Assembly: GCA_905233135.1 (NCBI GenBank)
Contig: CAJOCQ010000006.1
Coordinates: 36,672-100,671 of the forward strand
Length of the DNA stretch: 64,000 nt
From: an uncultured Selenomonadaceae bacterium
GTDB taxonomy: Bacteria; Bacillota; Negativicutes; Selenomonadales; Selenomonadaceae
Direction of reading: 5' to 3'
In this document: piece after piece, positions 37,900-48,613 of the stretch
Layout: each line of letters opens with the position of its first letter
Position numbering within the stretch: position 1 is the first letter of the stretch
Program-made: the position numbers and the translations under genes
Notes under the pieces: model-generated
What the model was told of the DNA's origin: nothing
Seen by the model: the letters and a program-made list of their open reading frames with translations, nothing else
Databases searched by the model: none

Positions 37900-38967
37900 T
37901 TAAAGCCCGTAATTTTTCAAAATTCGTTCGCGGTAATTTTTCAAATTGTTCAAAGTATCCTGTAAAAAATCTCCGCCGAATTTTTCAACAACAGAATCAG
38001 CCGTAACAATAGCCGCCATTGCCTCGCCTACAACCGCCGCCGCAAAAATTGCACAAGTGTCACTGCGCTCCTTGCTGGCAGTTGTTGGAGTTTTTGTGGC
38101 AATGTCAACAGTGCGGAGCGGCTTCATTAAAGTCGGAATTGGTTTCATTGCCGCGCGAATTATAATCGGTTCGCCGTTCGTCATACCGCCTTCAATTCCG
38201 CCTGCGCGGTTTGTTTTGCGGTAAATTTTTTTATTGTCGTCAATGAAAATTTCGTCGTGGACTTCGCTGCCGAATTTTTGAGCGTTCGCCCACCCGTCGC
38301 CAATTTCAACCGCTTTAATCGCTTGAATCGACATTACAGCCGCCGCAAATTTCGCGTCAATTTTTTTATCCCATTGAATGTAACTGCCGAGCCCTGCAGG
38401 TGCGCCCGTTATTTTAATTTCAAAAACGCCGCCTACAGTATCGCCGTTGCTTTTCGCCGCGTCGATTTTTTTTATAATTTCGGCTTCATTTAAAACCTTG
38501 CTTGAAATATTTATACCGCATTCGCGCAGGAAAATTTTACAAACTGCACCCGCCGCAACGCGCATTGTAGTTTCACGTGCGCTGGAGCGTTCCAAAATAT
38601 CTCGCACATCGTTTTTGCCGTACTTTGCCGCGCCCGTCAAATCGGCGTGTCCCGGTCTTGCGTTTGTAACTTTTTCGCCGCAGGGTAAACCTTCCGCGCT
38701 CATTTTTTCTTGCCAATTTGCAAAATCTTTATTTTCGACAATCAAAGTTATCGGACTGCCCAAAGTTTCGCCGAATCTTACGCCCGAACTTAAAATAATT
38801 TTATCGGTTTCAATTTTCATACGTGCGCCGCGCCCGTAGCCGCTCTGTCGCCTTGCAAGTTCGCTGTTTATAAATTCGCTGTCAATTTTTAAACCTGCGG
38901 GTATTCCTTCCAAAATTCCTGCAAGCCGCGCCCCGTGACTTTCGCCCGCGTCTATAAATCTAATCAT
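37900..38967 (-). CDS. aroC: Chorismate synthase
   Basis: GESHGARLAGILEGIPAGLKI, RQSGYGRGARMKIETDK, GRPGHADLTGAAKYG-type segment, RAGGIEGGMTNGEPI. Confidence 0.97.
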   Translation of the reverse strand: MIRFIDAGESHGARLAGILEGIPAGLKIDSEFINSELARRQSGYGRGARMKIETDKIILSSGVRFGETLGSPITLIVENKDFANWQEKMSAEGLPCGEKVTNARPGHADLTGAAKYGKNDVRDILERSSARETTMRVAAGAVCKIFLRECGINISSKVLNEAEIIKKIDAAKSNGDTVGGVFEIKITGAPAGLGSYIQWDKKIDAKFAAAVMSIQAIKAVEIGDGWANAQKFGSEVHDEIFIDDNKKIYRKTNRAGGIEGGMTNGEPIIIRAAMKPIPTLMKPLRTVDIATKTPTTASKERSDTCAIFAAAVVGEAMAAIVTADSVVEKFGGDFLQDTLNNLKNYRERILKNYGL

Positions 38968-39076
38968 AAAAATTTCTCCTTCGTCGAAATTTTTTAAAGA
39001 CTAATGGATAAAGCCTAAAGACTAGGGATTTTTCCTCTAATTCCTTCACTAAGTCTTAGTCTTTATTCACCAGTCT

Positions 39077-40435
39077 TTAATCTTCCGGCGGGTCGTCAAA
39101 TCCCAAAATCCAAGTTGCAATAAATCCTGCAACGTACGCTACAACAACGCCAATCAAATAAACCGCAATGTTGTTTGTGGTTGCAGCGAGTGGCAAGCCC
39201 GAAATTCCCAAAGTCGCCGCTCCAACTTCAAAATTTGCTTGAACCGCGCCGCCGACTGCGCCGCCAATACACGCGCCTATAAACGGTTTGCCGAGCGGAA
39301 ATGTTACGCCGTAAATCAGCGGCTCGCCGACGCCCATCATTCCTACAGGCAACGCTGATGCTATAGTTTTTTTGAGAAATTTATTTTTTGTTTTGAAGTA
39401 GACAGCCGCCGCCGCGCCGACTTGTCCCGCGCCTGCCATTGCCAAAATTGGTAACAAAATTGTATAGCCGTATTGCGAAATTAATTCAACGTGAATCGGC
39501 GTCATTGCTTGGTGTACACCGAACATTACCAAAGGCAGCCATAAGCCCGCCAAAATAAATCCTACAGCCGCGCCGCCCGAATGTATCGCTGTTGTTGCCG
39601 CCGCGCCAATGTTTTCCGAAATTGCGCCGCCTATCGGTTGCAAAACAAATATTGCCGCCATTCCTGCAACTAAAACTGTTACAAGCGGCGTTAAAAATAA
39701 GTCGAACATTTCGGGTATAAATTTATGCAATTTCTTTTCAAGCCACGCCGCGAACGCCGCAACTAAAACTACTGAAATTATTCCGCCGCGTCCGGGCAAT
39801 AAATTTTCTCCGCCAATTTCAACATTTGCAAGCGCGGGGTGCGTCATAATTGCCGCAAGCACGCCTCCTAAAATCGGCGTACCGCCAAAAACTTTTCCCG
39901 CGTTGTACCCTACAAATAAATTCATTCCCCAAAAAACCGCGTTGCCGAAAACTGACAGCAATTTTATCATCGGCGCGTCAACGAGTTCAGGCGAAATTTT
40001 TAAAGTTACGCCAATTACGCCCGTTATCAAGCCGCAAGCTATAAAGCCGGGTATTAATGGAAAAAATATTCCTGCAATTTTTTTCAGGAAAAGTTTAGCG
40101 GGTGTAGCATTTTTCGCTCTAAATTCTTCGTGCAACGCTTTACCGTCGCCAATTTGCGGCTTTTTGTTTTTGCTCAAAATTTCGTTTAAGGCGTTTGTAA
40201 CATTCGTAGCTTTGCCGGGTCCCAAAATAATTTGAAATTCTGCGCCCGCGTCATACACGCCGCTTACGTCCTCCAAATTTTTTATTGCGTCAACCGCAAT
40301 TTTAGTTTTGTCCAAAACCTGCGCCCGAAGCCGCGTCATACAATTTGCTGCGCTTTGAATATTTTCTGCGCCGCCCAAATTTTTTAATATTTCGGCGGCT
40401 AAATTTTCATTCGTCAAATAAAATTCTCCTTTCAT
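39077..40435 (-). CDS. PTS transporter subunit EIIBC (MurP/GlcNAc-like)
   Basis: ILKNLGGAENIQSAANCMTRLRAQV (EIIB) and GVGEPLIYGVTFPLGKPFIGACIGGAVGGAV (EIIC). Confidence 0.9.
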   Translation of the reverse strand: MKGEFYLTNENLAAEILKNLGGAENIQSAANCMTRLRAQVLDKTKIAVDAIKNLEDVSGVYDAGAEFQIILGPGKATNVTNALNEILSKNKKPQIGDGKALHEEFRAKNATPAKLFLKKIAGIFFPLIPGFIACGLITGVIGVTLKISPELVDAPMIKLLSVFGNAVFWGMNLFVGYNAGKVFGGTPILGGVLAAIMTHPALANVEIGGENLLPGRGGIISVVLVAAFAAWLEKKLHKFIPEMFDLFLTPLVTVLVAGMAAIFVLQPIGGAISENIGAAATTAIHSGGAAVGFILAGLWLPLVMFGVHQAMTPIHVELISQYGYTILLPILAMAGAGQVGAAAAVYFKTKNKFLKKTIASALPVGMMGVGEPLIYGVTFPLGKPFIGACIGGAVGGAVQANFEVGAATLGISGLPLAATTNNIAVYLIGVVVAYVAGFIATWILGFDDPPED

Positions 40436-40544
40436 AAACTAAAATATTATAATTCGTATGCAAAAAGCTTGCAAGCTTGACGCGGCAGGATTTTAATTTT
40501 TGACATTGAATTTTTAATTGAGAATTTTTTGGGAGGCAAAATAA

Positions 40545-40781
40545 ATGTGTTTAGCATTTCCTGCAAAGGTTATAGAAATTAAAGAAAATTTGGCGACAGT
40601 CGAACGCGCGGGCGTGAAACGCTCGGCAAGTTTAATGTTGTTGCCTGAAGCGAAAGTTGGTGATTATGTTTTGGTGCACGCGGGCTTCGCAATGCAGATT
40701 GTTGACGAGGAAGAAATTAAAATCCGCGACGCTTTAATAGCGGAAATGAACGGCGCACCGCGTACGGTGTTTTCATTATGA
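40545..40781 (+). CDS. hypC: Hydrogenase maturation chaperone HypC
   Basis: MCLAFPAKVIEIKENLATVERAGVKRSASLMLLPEAKVGDYVLVHAGFAMQIVDEEE. Confidence 0.96.
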   Translation: MCLAFPAKVIEIKENLATVERAGVKRSASLMLLPEAKVGDYVLVHAGFAMQIVDEEEIKIRDALIAEMNGAPRTVFSL

Positions 40782-41824
40782 GTTTGATTGAAAAAATTAA
40801 TAAGCTTGCCGAAGGCAAAAAAAATTTGCGCTTTATGGAAGTTTGCGGCACTCATACAGTTGCAATTTTTCGCGCAGGTATCAGAAATATTTTGCCGCCG
40901 AATGTCGAATTGGTTTCAGGTCCGGGTTGCCCTGTTTGTGTTACCAACGATGATTTTATTGATAAAGCGGTTGCTTATTCAAAAATTAAAAATGTTACCG
41001 TTGCAACTTTCGGCGATATGTTGAAAGTGCCCGGCTCAAATTCGACTTTGGCTGAAGAAGCGGCGGCGGGCGCAGATGTCAAAATAATTTATTCGCCGCT
41101 GGACTGTTTAAAAATTGCGGCTGAAAATCCTGCGCGACGTGTAATATTTTTGGCGGTAGGATTTGAAACAACCGCGCCTACTGCGGCGGCAACAATTTTA
41201 TCTGCGCGAAAGGCGGGCTTAAAAAATTTATTTTTTTTATCTGCGCAAAAATTGGTACCGCCCGCTCTGAAAATGTTATTGGCAGATTCCGAAGTTAAAG
41301 TTGACGGCTTTTTATTGCCGGGTCATGTGGCAGTTGTAACGGGCACAAAAATTTTTGAGTTTTTAAAAATTCCTGCAGTTGTTGCAGGATTTGAGGCGGA
41401 AGAAATTTTGTTGGCGATAATAAATTTGTTGAAACAGATTGACGAAGGGCGCACCGAAATTTCCAATGAATATAAAAGCGTCGTCAAAGCTGAAGGAAAT
41501 ATTTCCGCCCAAAATATCCTCGCGCAGGTTTACGAAACTGTTGATGCAGATTGGCGCGGCTTGGGTACAATTCCAAAAAGCGGCTTGAGAGTGCGTGACG
41601 AATTTTCAGATTTTGACATTGAAAAAATTATGCCGCTTGAAATTAAATCTGTCAAAAAAAATACCGCCTGCAGGTGCGGTGAAGTTTTGCGCGGCGTTTG
41701 CAAGCCGACAGAATGTAAACTTTTCGGTAAAGCTTGCCAACCGTTGCACGCGATCGGTCCCTGTATGATTTCGGTTGAGGGCGTTTGCGCGGCGTGGTAC
41801 AAATACGGCACATTAAAATTTTAA
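40778..41824 (+). CDS. hypD: Hydrogenase maturation protein HypD
   Basis: LRFMEVCGTHTVAIFRAGIRNILPPNVELVSGPGCPVCVT...FETTAPTAAATI. Confidence 0.97.
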   Translation: MSLIEKINKLAEGKKNLRFMEVCGTHTVAIFRAGIRNILPPNVELVSGPGCPVCVTNDDFIDKAVAYSKIKNVTVATFGDMLKVPGSNSTLAEEAAAGADVKIIYSPLDCLKIAAENPARRVIFLAVGFETTAPTAAATILSARKAGLKNLFFLSAQKLVPPALKMLLADSEVKVDGFLLPGHVAVVTGTKIFEFLKIPAVVAGFEAEEILLAIINLLKQIDEGRTEISNEYKSVVKAEGNISAQNILAQVYETVDADWRGLGTIPKSGLRVRDEFSDFDIEKIMPLEIKSVKKNTACRCGEVLRGVCKPTECKLFGKACQPLHAIGPCMISVEGVCAAWYKYGTLKF

Positions 41825-41854
41825 CAAAAAATTTTTGACGGGAGGTTTTTTTAA

Positions 41855-42691
41855 TTGAAAGAAAAAAACTTTGTAGACGAATTGCCGCCGACAGAACGGA
41901 GAATATTGCACCAAAATGAATCAATGCCTCCGTACATAATTTTTGAAATTATTCGGCAGGAAGGCGAAGAAGAATTAGTACGCCCACTTAGAGCATTGAT
42001 CTTTTCAGGATTGGCGGCAGGAATTTTTGTTTCATTTTCGTTTTTCTTTCGCGCAGTTTTTAATATGCACATGGGCGATTCACAATTCGCGCCGATTGTT
42101 TCAAGTTTAGGTTACACGGTAGGTTTTTTAATAGTAATACTGGGAAGAATGCAACTTTTTACTGAAAACCCAATTACAACAATGATACCGCTTTTCAGTG
42201 AATTTTCTTTTCAAAGACTTTTAAAAGTAATTCGACTTTGGAGCATAGTATTCTTTTTTAATATAGTAGGTACGACAATAGCGGCGTTGTTTTTTGCTTG
42301 TGATTATGCAGTTTCGCCTGAAATTCAAGCTGCATTGCACATAATTGCAGACGATATGACAACTCTTCCTGCGATAGATAACATATTTCACGGAATACCG
42401 GCGGGAATAATAATAGCCGCGCTTGTTTGGACGGCTCCTCAAACAAAAAATTTCAGATTTATTACAATAACATTTTTCGTATATTTTATAGCGTTGGGGG
42501 ATTTTTCGCACGTGGTAGTAGGTTCTTGTGAAATGGCATTTGCAGTTATTGACGGCGACGCGAGTTTTACGGACTATTTTTTCAGATTTTTAATCCCGAC
42601 GGGAGTTGGAAATATAATTGGAGGTACGGGAATTTTTACAATGATAATTTATAACCAAGTCAGCCAAAGATTAAAACACAACAAAAATTAA
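41855..42691 (+). CDS. Formate/nitrite transporter family protein (YfdC-like)
   Basis: SLGYTVGFLIVILGRMQLFTENPITTMIPLF, LWSIVFFFNIVGTTIAALFFA, IPTGVGNIIGGTGIF. Confidence 0.85.
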   Translation: MKEKNFVDELPPTERRILHQNESMPPYIIFEIIRQEGEEELVRPLRALIFSGLAAGIFVSFSFFFRAVFNMHMGDSQFAPIVSSLGYTVGFLIVILGRMQLFTENPITTMIPLFSEFSFQRLLKVIRLWSIVFFFNIVGTTIAALFFACDYAVSPEIQAALHIIADDMTTLPAIDNIFHGIPAGIIIAALVWTAPQTKNFRFITITFFVYFIALGDFSHVVVGSCEMAFAVIDGDASFTDYFFRFLIPTGVGNIIGGTGIFTMIIYNQVSQRLKHNKN

Positions 42692-42708
42692 ATTGGAGGA
42701 AAAATTTT

Positions 42709-43704
42709 TTGAGCAAAAAAATAACAATGGCGCACGGTGCGGGCGGCAAATTTTCCGCTGATTTAATCAAAGAAATAATTTTGCCCGCCTTCGACAACGA
42801 ATATTTGAACGAATTGCACGACGGCGCAAAAATCGGCAAACTTGCAATGACAACTGACAGCTACGTTATACGCCCGTTATTTTTTCGCGGCGGCAATATC
42901 GGCAAGCTGTCAATTTGCGGCACGGTAAACGATTTGGCGGTTACGGGCGCAGTTCCGAAATATATTTCTGTCGGCGCAATTATCGAGGAAGGCTTTGACT
43001 TCGACGCCTTGAAAAAAATTGTAAATTCAATGGCGGCGGCGGCGAATGAAGCGGGCGTTAAAATTGTTACGGGCGATACAAAAGTTGTCGGCAAGGATCA
43101 AGCTGACGGGATTTTTATCAACACGGCGGGCATTGGTGAAATTATTGAAGGCGTTGATATTTCCGCAAAAAATGTTCAAGCGGGAATGAAAATTTTAATT
43201 TCGGGAACAATCGGCGACCACGCGGCAACAATTTTATCTGAAAGGCACGGCTTGGAATTGCCCGAAAATATTAAATCTGACTGCGCACCTTTGAACAAAA
43301 TGATTTTTGAAATGTTGAAAGTCGAGCCGAAAATTGCAATGCTGCGCGACGCTACACGCGGCGGAATTGCGGCAGTTTTAAACGAAATTGCGGCGGCGGC
43401 GAATGTCGGAATTATTTTGGAAGAAAATAAAATTCCCGTGCGTACAGAAGTTCAAAGCGTTTGTGACATTTTGGGATTTGACGCGCTCGAACTTGCCAAC
43501 GAAGGGAAAATTATTGCAGTTGTTCCAAAAAATTCTGCAGAAAAAATTCTTGCCGCTATGAAAAATTTTGACTGCGGAAAAAACGCCGCCGAAATTGGCG
43601 AAGTTACAGAAAAATTTTCAGGCAAAGTCGGACTTCATACAAATATTGGCGGTTTGCGAATTGTAGATTTGCCCGTTGGCGAATTGGTACCGCGCATTTG
43701 CTGA
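42709..43704 (+). CDS. hypE: Hydrogenase maturation protein HypE
   Basis: ITMAHGAGGKFSADLIKEIILPAFDN...LAMTTDSYVIRPLFFRGGNIGKLSICGTVNDLAVTGAVPKY; ends VPRIC. Confidence 0.97.
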   Translation: MSKKITMAHGAGGKFSADLIKEIILPAFDNEYLNELHDGAKIGKLAMTTDSYVIRPLFFRGGNIGKLSICGTVNDLAVTGAVPKYISVGAIIEEGFDFDALKKIVNSMAAAANEAGVKIVTGDTKVVGKDQADGIFINTAGIGEIIEGVDISAKNVQAGMKILISGTIGDHAATILSERHGLELPENIKSDCAPLNKMIFEMLKVEPKIAMLRDATRGGIAAVLNEIAAAANVGIILEENKIPVRTEVQSVCDILGFDALELANEGKIIAVVPKNSAEKILAAMKNFDCGKNAAEIGEVTEKFSGKVGLHTNIGGLRIVDLPVGELVPRIC

Positions 43705-43719
43705 AAAATTTTTAGGAGA

Positions 43720-44184
43720 GTGAAAAAATTGGAAAAAAATAAACGCCCCGATTGGGACGAATACTTTTTGAATATTGCGCAGGAAGTTGGCAAGCGTTCA
43801 ACTTGTTTAAGGCGGCGTTACGGCGCAATTATCGTCAAAGATAAAATTATTGTCAGCACAGGTTACAACGGTGCGCCGCGCGGCGAAAAAAATTGCATTG
43901 ATACGGGAATTTGCGAACGTGAACGCCTGCATATTCCGAAGGGCGAACGCTACGAACTTTGCGTTGCAGTGCACGCCGAACAAAATGCAATAATTAACGG
44001 CGACCCTCTGAAAATGAAGGACGCCGCAATTTATATCGTTGGAATTAATGTTGAAGACAACAGTTTTGCTTCAGGTGAACCTTGCCTTCTTTGCCGCCGT
44101 ATGATTAAAAACGCGCAGATTGAAAAAGTTATCTGCCGCAATAAAAATGGAGAAATTCAAGAAATAAAAGTTTCAGACCTTTAA
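43720..44184 (+). CDS. dCMP deaminase family protein (ComEB-like)
   Basis: RPDWDEYFLNIAQEVGKRSTCLRRRYGAIIVKDK, HAEQNAII, PCLLCRRMIKNAQIEKVIC. Confidence 0.93.
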   Translation: MKKLEKNKRPDWDEYFLNIAQEVGKRSTCLRRRYGAIIVKDKIIVSTGYNGAPRGEKNCIDTGICERERLHIPKGERYELCVAVHAEQNAIINGDPLKMKDAAIYIVGINVEDNSFASGEPCLLCRRMIKNAQIEKVICRNKNGEIQEIKVSDL

Positions 44185-44951
44185 TCAGAAATAATTTGGC
44201 TCAAAGTTTTTTTAACTTCGTCCATATCAACGCGGGTGTTGTAACAAGGTCCGTTCGGGCGAATGTTCAACACGCCGACCGCCGGCAACGGGTAAACATC
44301 TTGAATACCGCTCATCAAGTCGCGTTCGCAAGCAATAGCAAGCACGGCTTGAGGGCGGTTTTCTATTACCACTTGACGCGCCAAAGTGCCGCCCGTTGCA
44401 ACGAAAAATACAAAGCCCATTTCTTCAGAAAGTTTCATTAAATCGCCAATGTTGCATTTGCCGCAACGTTTACAATTATTCGGGTCGCGCGTAATTTTAT
44501 GCGGGCAAGTTGCAAGCTGCAGACAATGCGGCGAAAGTACCAAAAGTTTTTTCGCGGGAACTTTTATTCGGCTTTTCATAAAAATTAAATTGCTTACTGC
44601 AATGAAGGAGCCTTCCAACTGCCGCCGCTTTATCCCAAAAATTTTTCCGATTCTTACTGCCATTGGAAATAAAAATTTGATAATTGCAAAAGTGTATTTG
44701 TGTAAAAGTTTCAGTGTCGGCAATCCCTTTACAGCTAAAATCATATTGCAGACCGCGCCGAATGAAAATGTTGAAATGAAAATTAAAAACGCGCCGACTA
44801 TCGCAGGCAGGTATTCGGAAATATTTTCCAATCCCAAATAGGCAATTTTCCAAATTCCGTACAACGCCAAAGCTATCAAAAATTCCGTGATTAGCAAAAA
44901 TCCCAGAAACAATCTTTTTTTTGGGCGAATTGCCTCCAATGCATTTAACAT
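44181..44951 (-). CDS. DUF116 domain-containing protein
   Basis: LLVLSPHCLQLATCPHKITRDPNNCKRCGKCNIGDLMKLSEEMGFVFFVATGGTLARQVV. Confidence 0.88.
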   Translation of the reverse strand: MLNALEAIRPKKRLFLGFLLITEFLIALALYGIWKIAYLGLENISEYLPAIVGAFLIFISTFSFGAVCNMILAVKGLPTLKLLHKYTFAIIKFLFPMAVRIGKIFGIKRRQLEGSFIAVSNLIFMKSRIKVPAKKLLVLSPHCLQLATCPHKITRDPNNCKRCGKCNIGDLMKLSEEMGFVFFVATGGTLARQVVIENRPQAVLAIACERDLMSGIQDVYPLPAVGVLNIRPNGPCYNTRVDMDEVKKTLSQIISD

Positions 44952-44966
44952 TTTTTCACCCCCGTT

Positions 44967-45551
44967 TTAGAACCTGTTCAACTCTTTCAGCGCAAATTTT
45001 ATTAACTGTTCGGTTGAAGAATTTTTGGGTGCGCGTTTTAAGACGGTTGAAATTTCCGCCGAAGTGTAGCCTAACGCCGAAAGTGCCTCCGTTGCCTCGT
45101 CAAGTGCGCTTGATTTAATTTGTACAGGCGAAAAATCCTGCGCGACGTTTTCAAGTTGTAAATTTTTAAATTTGTCTTTGAGTTCGAGCAAAATTCTTTG
45201 CGCGGATTTTTTACCGACGCCCGGCAATTTTGTAAGCGCATTTAAATCTTGACTTGCAACCGCCGCCGCAAATTCTGCAACAGAAATTTTTGAAACAATG
45301 GCAAGCGCAGATTTCGCACCGATGCCGCTGACTGTCAACAGATTTTCAAAAAGTTCAAAAGCCTCACGATTTTTAAAGCCGTATAAATTAATTGCGTCTT
45401 CCCTGACAGCCGTATGAATAAAAAATTCAGCCGCCGCGCCAACTTCTAATCCCGCAGGATTAACAGAAATTCTGTAGCCTACGCCGCCAACGTCCAAAAT
45501 TATTTCTTCGCCGAAAATAAATTTAATTTTGCCGCTAAGATAACCAATCAT
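44967..45551 (-). CDS. ruvA: Holliday junction branch migration protein RuvA
   Basis: MIGYLSGKIKFIFGEEIILDVGGVGYRI, LLTVSGIGAKSALAIVS, LTKLPGVGKKSAQRILLELKDK. Confidence 0.97.
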   Translation of the reverse strand: MIGYLSGKIKFIFGEEIILDVGGVGYRISVNPAGLEVGAAAEFFIHTAVREDAINLYGFKNREAFELFENLLTVSGIGAKSALAIVSKISVAEFAAAVASQDLNALTKLPGVGKKSAQRILLELKDKFKNLQLENVAQDFSPVQIKSSALDEATEALSALGYTSAEISTVLKRAPKNSSTEQLIKFALKELNRF

Positions 45552-46042
45552 AAAAAATTTCTCCGCTGTAAAGAGTTTGCCTCGTACGCCGCGCCTATTG
45601 CTATTGCGAGCGCGTCTGCAACGTCGTCGGGCTTGGGCGGCTCGGCTAAGTTTAATATTTTCGTTACCATATAAATAACTTGTTCCTTAGTTGCGCCGCC
45701 GTATCCCGTGATTGACATTTTAACTTCGTTGGGCGTCATTTCCACAAGGTCTAAATTGTTTTGCGCCGCGCAAAGTAAAACTATTCCCCGCGCTTGTCCT
45801 ACGGGAATTGCGGTTGTTGAATTTTTGCCGAAAAATAATTTTTCCACGCCCATAACTTGCGGCTGAAATTTTTTTATGATTATATCAAGTTCCATATAAA
45901 TTTTCAAAAGGCGGTCTTGCATACGCGCTTGCGGGCTTGTTGTTATTGCGCCGTAACTTTTCGGGATTAACCGTCCTTGAAATTGTTCAACCAAGCCGTA
46001 ACCGCAAATTGCAGTTCCCGGGTCAATTCCCAACGCTAACAT
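45548..46042 (-). CDS. ruvC: Crossover junction endodeoxyribonuclease RuvC
   Basis: LALGIDPGTAICGYGLVEQ, VEKLFFGKNSTTAIPVGQARG. Confidence 0.97.
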   Translation of the reverse strand: MLALGIDPGTAICGYGLVEQFQGRLIPKSYGAITTSPQARMQDRLLKIYMELDIIIKKFQPQVMGVEKLFFGKNSTTAIPVGQARGIVLLCAAQNNLDLVEMTPNEVKMSITGYGGATKEQVIYMVTKILNLAEPPKPDDVADALAIAIGAAYEANSLQRRNFL

Positions 46043-46106
46043 TTTTACCTCAATTTATTATAGTAGTTTTACTATAACACTATCCAACTATCAAACTATT
46101 CAACTA

Positions 46107-46838
46107 CTACTCGTCTGCAAATTCGTAATTGCCGTAAACGTTTTGAACGTCGTCGTCTTCGTCCAGCGCGTCAAGGAGTTTCTGCATTTTTTCTGTATCA
46201 TTCGCAGAAAGTTTAACCGTTGTATCAGGAACTTGAGTAATTTCGGCGGAGGCAGTTTCAATTCCCTTTTCAGCCAACGCTTTTTCTATTGCGTCAAAAT
46301 CTTCAGGCGCGGCTGTTATTTCAAATGATTCGTCGTCCGCTTCCATATCTTCCGCGCCCGCTTCCATAACAATTTCCATTAAAGCGTCTTCATCGTCGAA
46401 AGTTTCTTTGTCAACAACAAAAATTGCTTTTTTCTTGAACATCCAGCCGACGCAGCCCGTTTCGCCCAAATTTCCGCCGTGTTTAGAAAAAATGTGACGA
46501 ACTGCCGCCGCCGTGCGGTTGCGATTGTCTGTCAAAATATCCAGCATAAGCGCGGAGCCGCCGGGTCCGTATCCTTCATAAGTAATTTCTTCATAGTTGG
46601 AAGTATCGGAAGAGCCGAGCCCTTTTTGAATTGCACGGTTGATGTTATCTTTGGTAATGTTGTTGGCACGCGCCTTTGAAAGAGCAAGTTTAAGGCGCAT
46701 ATTGCCCGTCGGATCTGCGCCGCCCATTTTTACGGCGATTGTAATTTCACGGCTGATTTTTGTTGTCATTGCGCCGCGTATTGCGTCATTTGCGCCTTTC
46801 TTTCTTTTAATATTTGCCCATTTTGAATGTCCTGACAT
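46107..46838 (-). CDS. YebC/PmpR family regulator
   Basis: MSGHSKWANIKRKKGANDAIRGAMTTKISREITIAVKMGG. Confidence 0.96.
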   Translation of the reverse strand: MSGHSKWANIKRKKGANDAIRGAMTTKISREITIAVKMGGADPTGNMRLKLALSKARANNITKDNINRAIQKGLGSSDTSNYEEITYEGYGPGGSALMLDILTDNRNRTAAAVRHIFSKHGGNLGETGCVGWMFKKKAIFVVDKETFDDEDALMEIVMEAGAEDMEADDESFEITAAPEDFDAIEKALAEKGIETASAEITQVPDTTVKLSANDTEKMQKLLDALDEDDDVQNVYGNYEFADE

Positions 46839-46883
46839 AAATTTATCTCCCTTCGTTAAATAACATATACGAAAATCTTAGAT

Positions 46884-47348
46884 TTACAAAATTTTTTTAA
46901 AATAAATCACGTCGTGCATAGGATTTTCATAGTACGGCGGAATTTCAAAAAAATCGAATTTTTTATAAAGCCGAATAGCACTTTGCAAAGGTTTAATCGT
47001 ATCCAAAACAATTTCCTTGCAGCCGTCATTTTTTGCGACGTCAAGAATTTTTTCAACGAGTAAAACTCCTGCGCGAAGATGCCTGAAATTTTCTTTTACA
47101 AAAAGTCTTTTCATTTCGCAACGCGCGGCGTTATGGCGGTGGTAGGCAACGCAGCCGATAATTTCGCCCGTGTCAATCTGCGCACAAAGTAAACGCCCTG
47201 CAGGCGGCGAATATTTTTCGGCAAGGTCTGCAAGTTCGGAATTTAAATTTTGAAATGATAAATCCCGAGCCAAAAATTTTGTGTACTCAATGATTAAATT
47301 TTTTACTTCAGCTAAATGTTTTGTGCCGTCAACAATTTTAATTTGCAT
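46884..47348 (-). CDS. GNAT family N-acetyltransferase
   Basis: [53 protein letters not shown]. Confidence 0.9.
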   Translation of the reverse strand: MQIKIVDGTKHLAEVKNLIIEYTKFLARDLSFQNLNSELADLAEKYSPPAGRLLCAQIDTGEIIGCVAYHRHNAARCEMKRLFVKENFRHLRAGVLLVEKILDVAKNDGCKEIVLDTIKPLQSAIRLYKKFDFFEIPPYYENPMHDVIYFKKIL

Positions 47349-48552
47349 TTGTCAATTTGTAAAATTTCTTTTTGCCCTTGCGAATGACAGCGGGGAAATC
47401 TTTTTCTGCCAAAATATAATCCACGTCAGAAATTTTTTCGTCGTTCAAAGTCAAGCCGTTTTGAGAAATAAGGCGGCGACCTTCAGCCTTCGATTCAATA
47501 ACTTTTGCGGCGGCTAAAACATCAAGCAATTTTTTGCCAACTGCGTCAGCGACTTCAATGCTCGGAATATTTTCTGAACTTTGCCCTGCGAAAATTTCGG
47601 CGGCTGATTTTGCGGCGGCGTCAGCATTCTCCTTGCCGTGTACAAGTTTTGTAACTTCGTACGCAAGAATTTTTTTCGCCTCATTAATTTCAGAATCTTT
47701 CAACGCGCTTAAGCGGTTTACTTCGTCCATCGGCAAGAATGTTAAAAGCGAAAGGCAAGTTTTAACGTCGGCGTCGTCAACATTGCGCCAATATTGATAG
47801 AAATCATAAGGCGAAACTTTTTCTGCGTCAAGCCATAACGCGCCGCCCGCAGTTTTGCCCATTTTTGTACCGTCGCTTTTCGTCAAAAGTTTGTTCGTCA
47901 AGCCGAAAACATTTCTGCCTGTTTTGCGGCGAACAAGTTCCACGCCTGCAATTATGTTCGACCATTGGTCATCGCCGCCTAATTGCATTTCGCAGTTGTA
48001 TTCGGAATTTAATTTATAAAAATCGTACGCCTGCATAACCATATAATTAAACTCAAGAAAAGTTAAGCCTTTTTCCCAACGTTGCTTGTAACATTCGGCG
48101 GCAAGCATTCTGTTTACGGTAAAATTTGCGCCGACTTCGCGCAGGAGTTCAATATAGCCGAGCTTGCGCAGCCAATCGCCGTTATTAACCATTAACGCCT
48201 TGCCGTCGCTAAAATCAATGAAACGCGCAATTTGTTTTTTGAAACATTCGCAGTTATGCTCAATCATTTCGTCAGTTAAAACTTTGCGCAAATCCGAACG
48301 CCCCGAAGGGTCGCCAATCGTGCCCGTGCCGCCGCCAACTAATGCAATGGGGCGGTGTCCTGCGCGTTGCATATGCGCCATTACCATTAACGCTATAAAA
48401 TGTCCCGCGTGCAAACTGTCAGCCGTCGGGTCAAAGCCAATGTAAAACGTTACGGATTTTTCGCCGAGCATTTTTCTAACTTCGGCTTCGTCCGTGCATT
48501 GCGCAATGAAGCCGCGTTCTTTCAAAGTGTCAAATACATTTTCTGTCAACAA
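47338..48552 (-). CDS. tyrS: Tyrosine--tRNA ligase
   Basis: [52 protein letters not shown]. Confidence 0.97.
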   Translation of the reverse strand: MLTENVFDTLKERGFIAQCTDEAEVRKMLGEKSVTFYIGFDPTADSLHAGHFIALMVMAHMQRAGHRPIALVGGGTGTIGDPSGRSDLRKVLTDEMIEHNCECFKKQIARFIDFSDGKALMVNNGDWLRKLGYIELLREVGANFTVNRMLAAECYKQRWEKGLTFLEFNYMVMQAYDFYKLNSEYNCEMQLGGDDQWSNIIAGVELVRRKTGRNVFGLTNKLLTKSDGTKMGKTAGGALWLDAEKVSPYDFYQYWRNVDDADVKTCLSLLTFLPMDEVNRLSALKDSEINEAKKILAYEVTKLVHGKENADAAAKSAAEIFAGQSSENIPSIEVADAVGKKLLDVLAAAKVIESKAEGRRLISQNGLTLNDEKISDVDYILAEKDFPAVIRKGKKKFYKLTNAN

Positions 48553-48613
48553 ACTCTCTCCTTTAATTAAAAAATTTTTTGCCGCTGAATTATAACAAAC
48601 AACGCAAAAAAAA

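Noticed and set aside
39609-40235. 208-aa + strand ORF
   Set aside because: Antisense to the PTS EIIBC gene; composition mirrors that gene.
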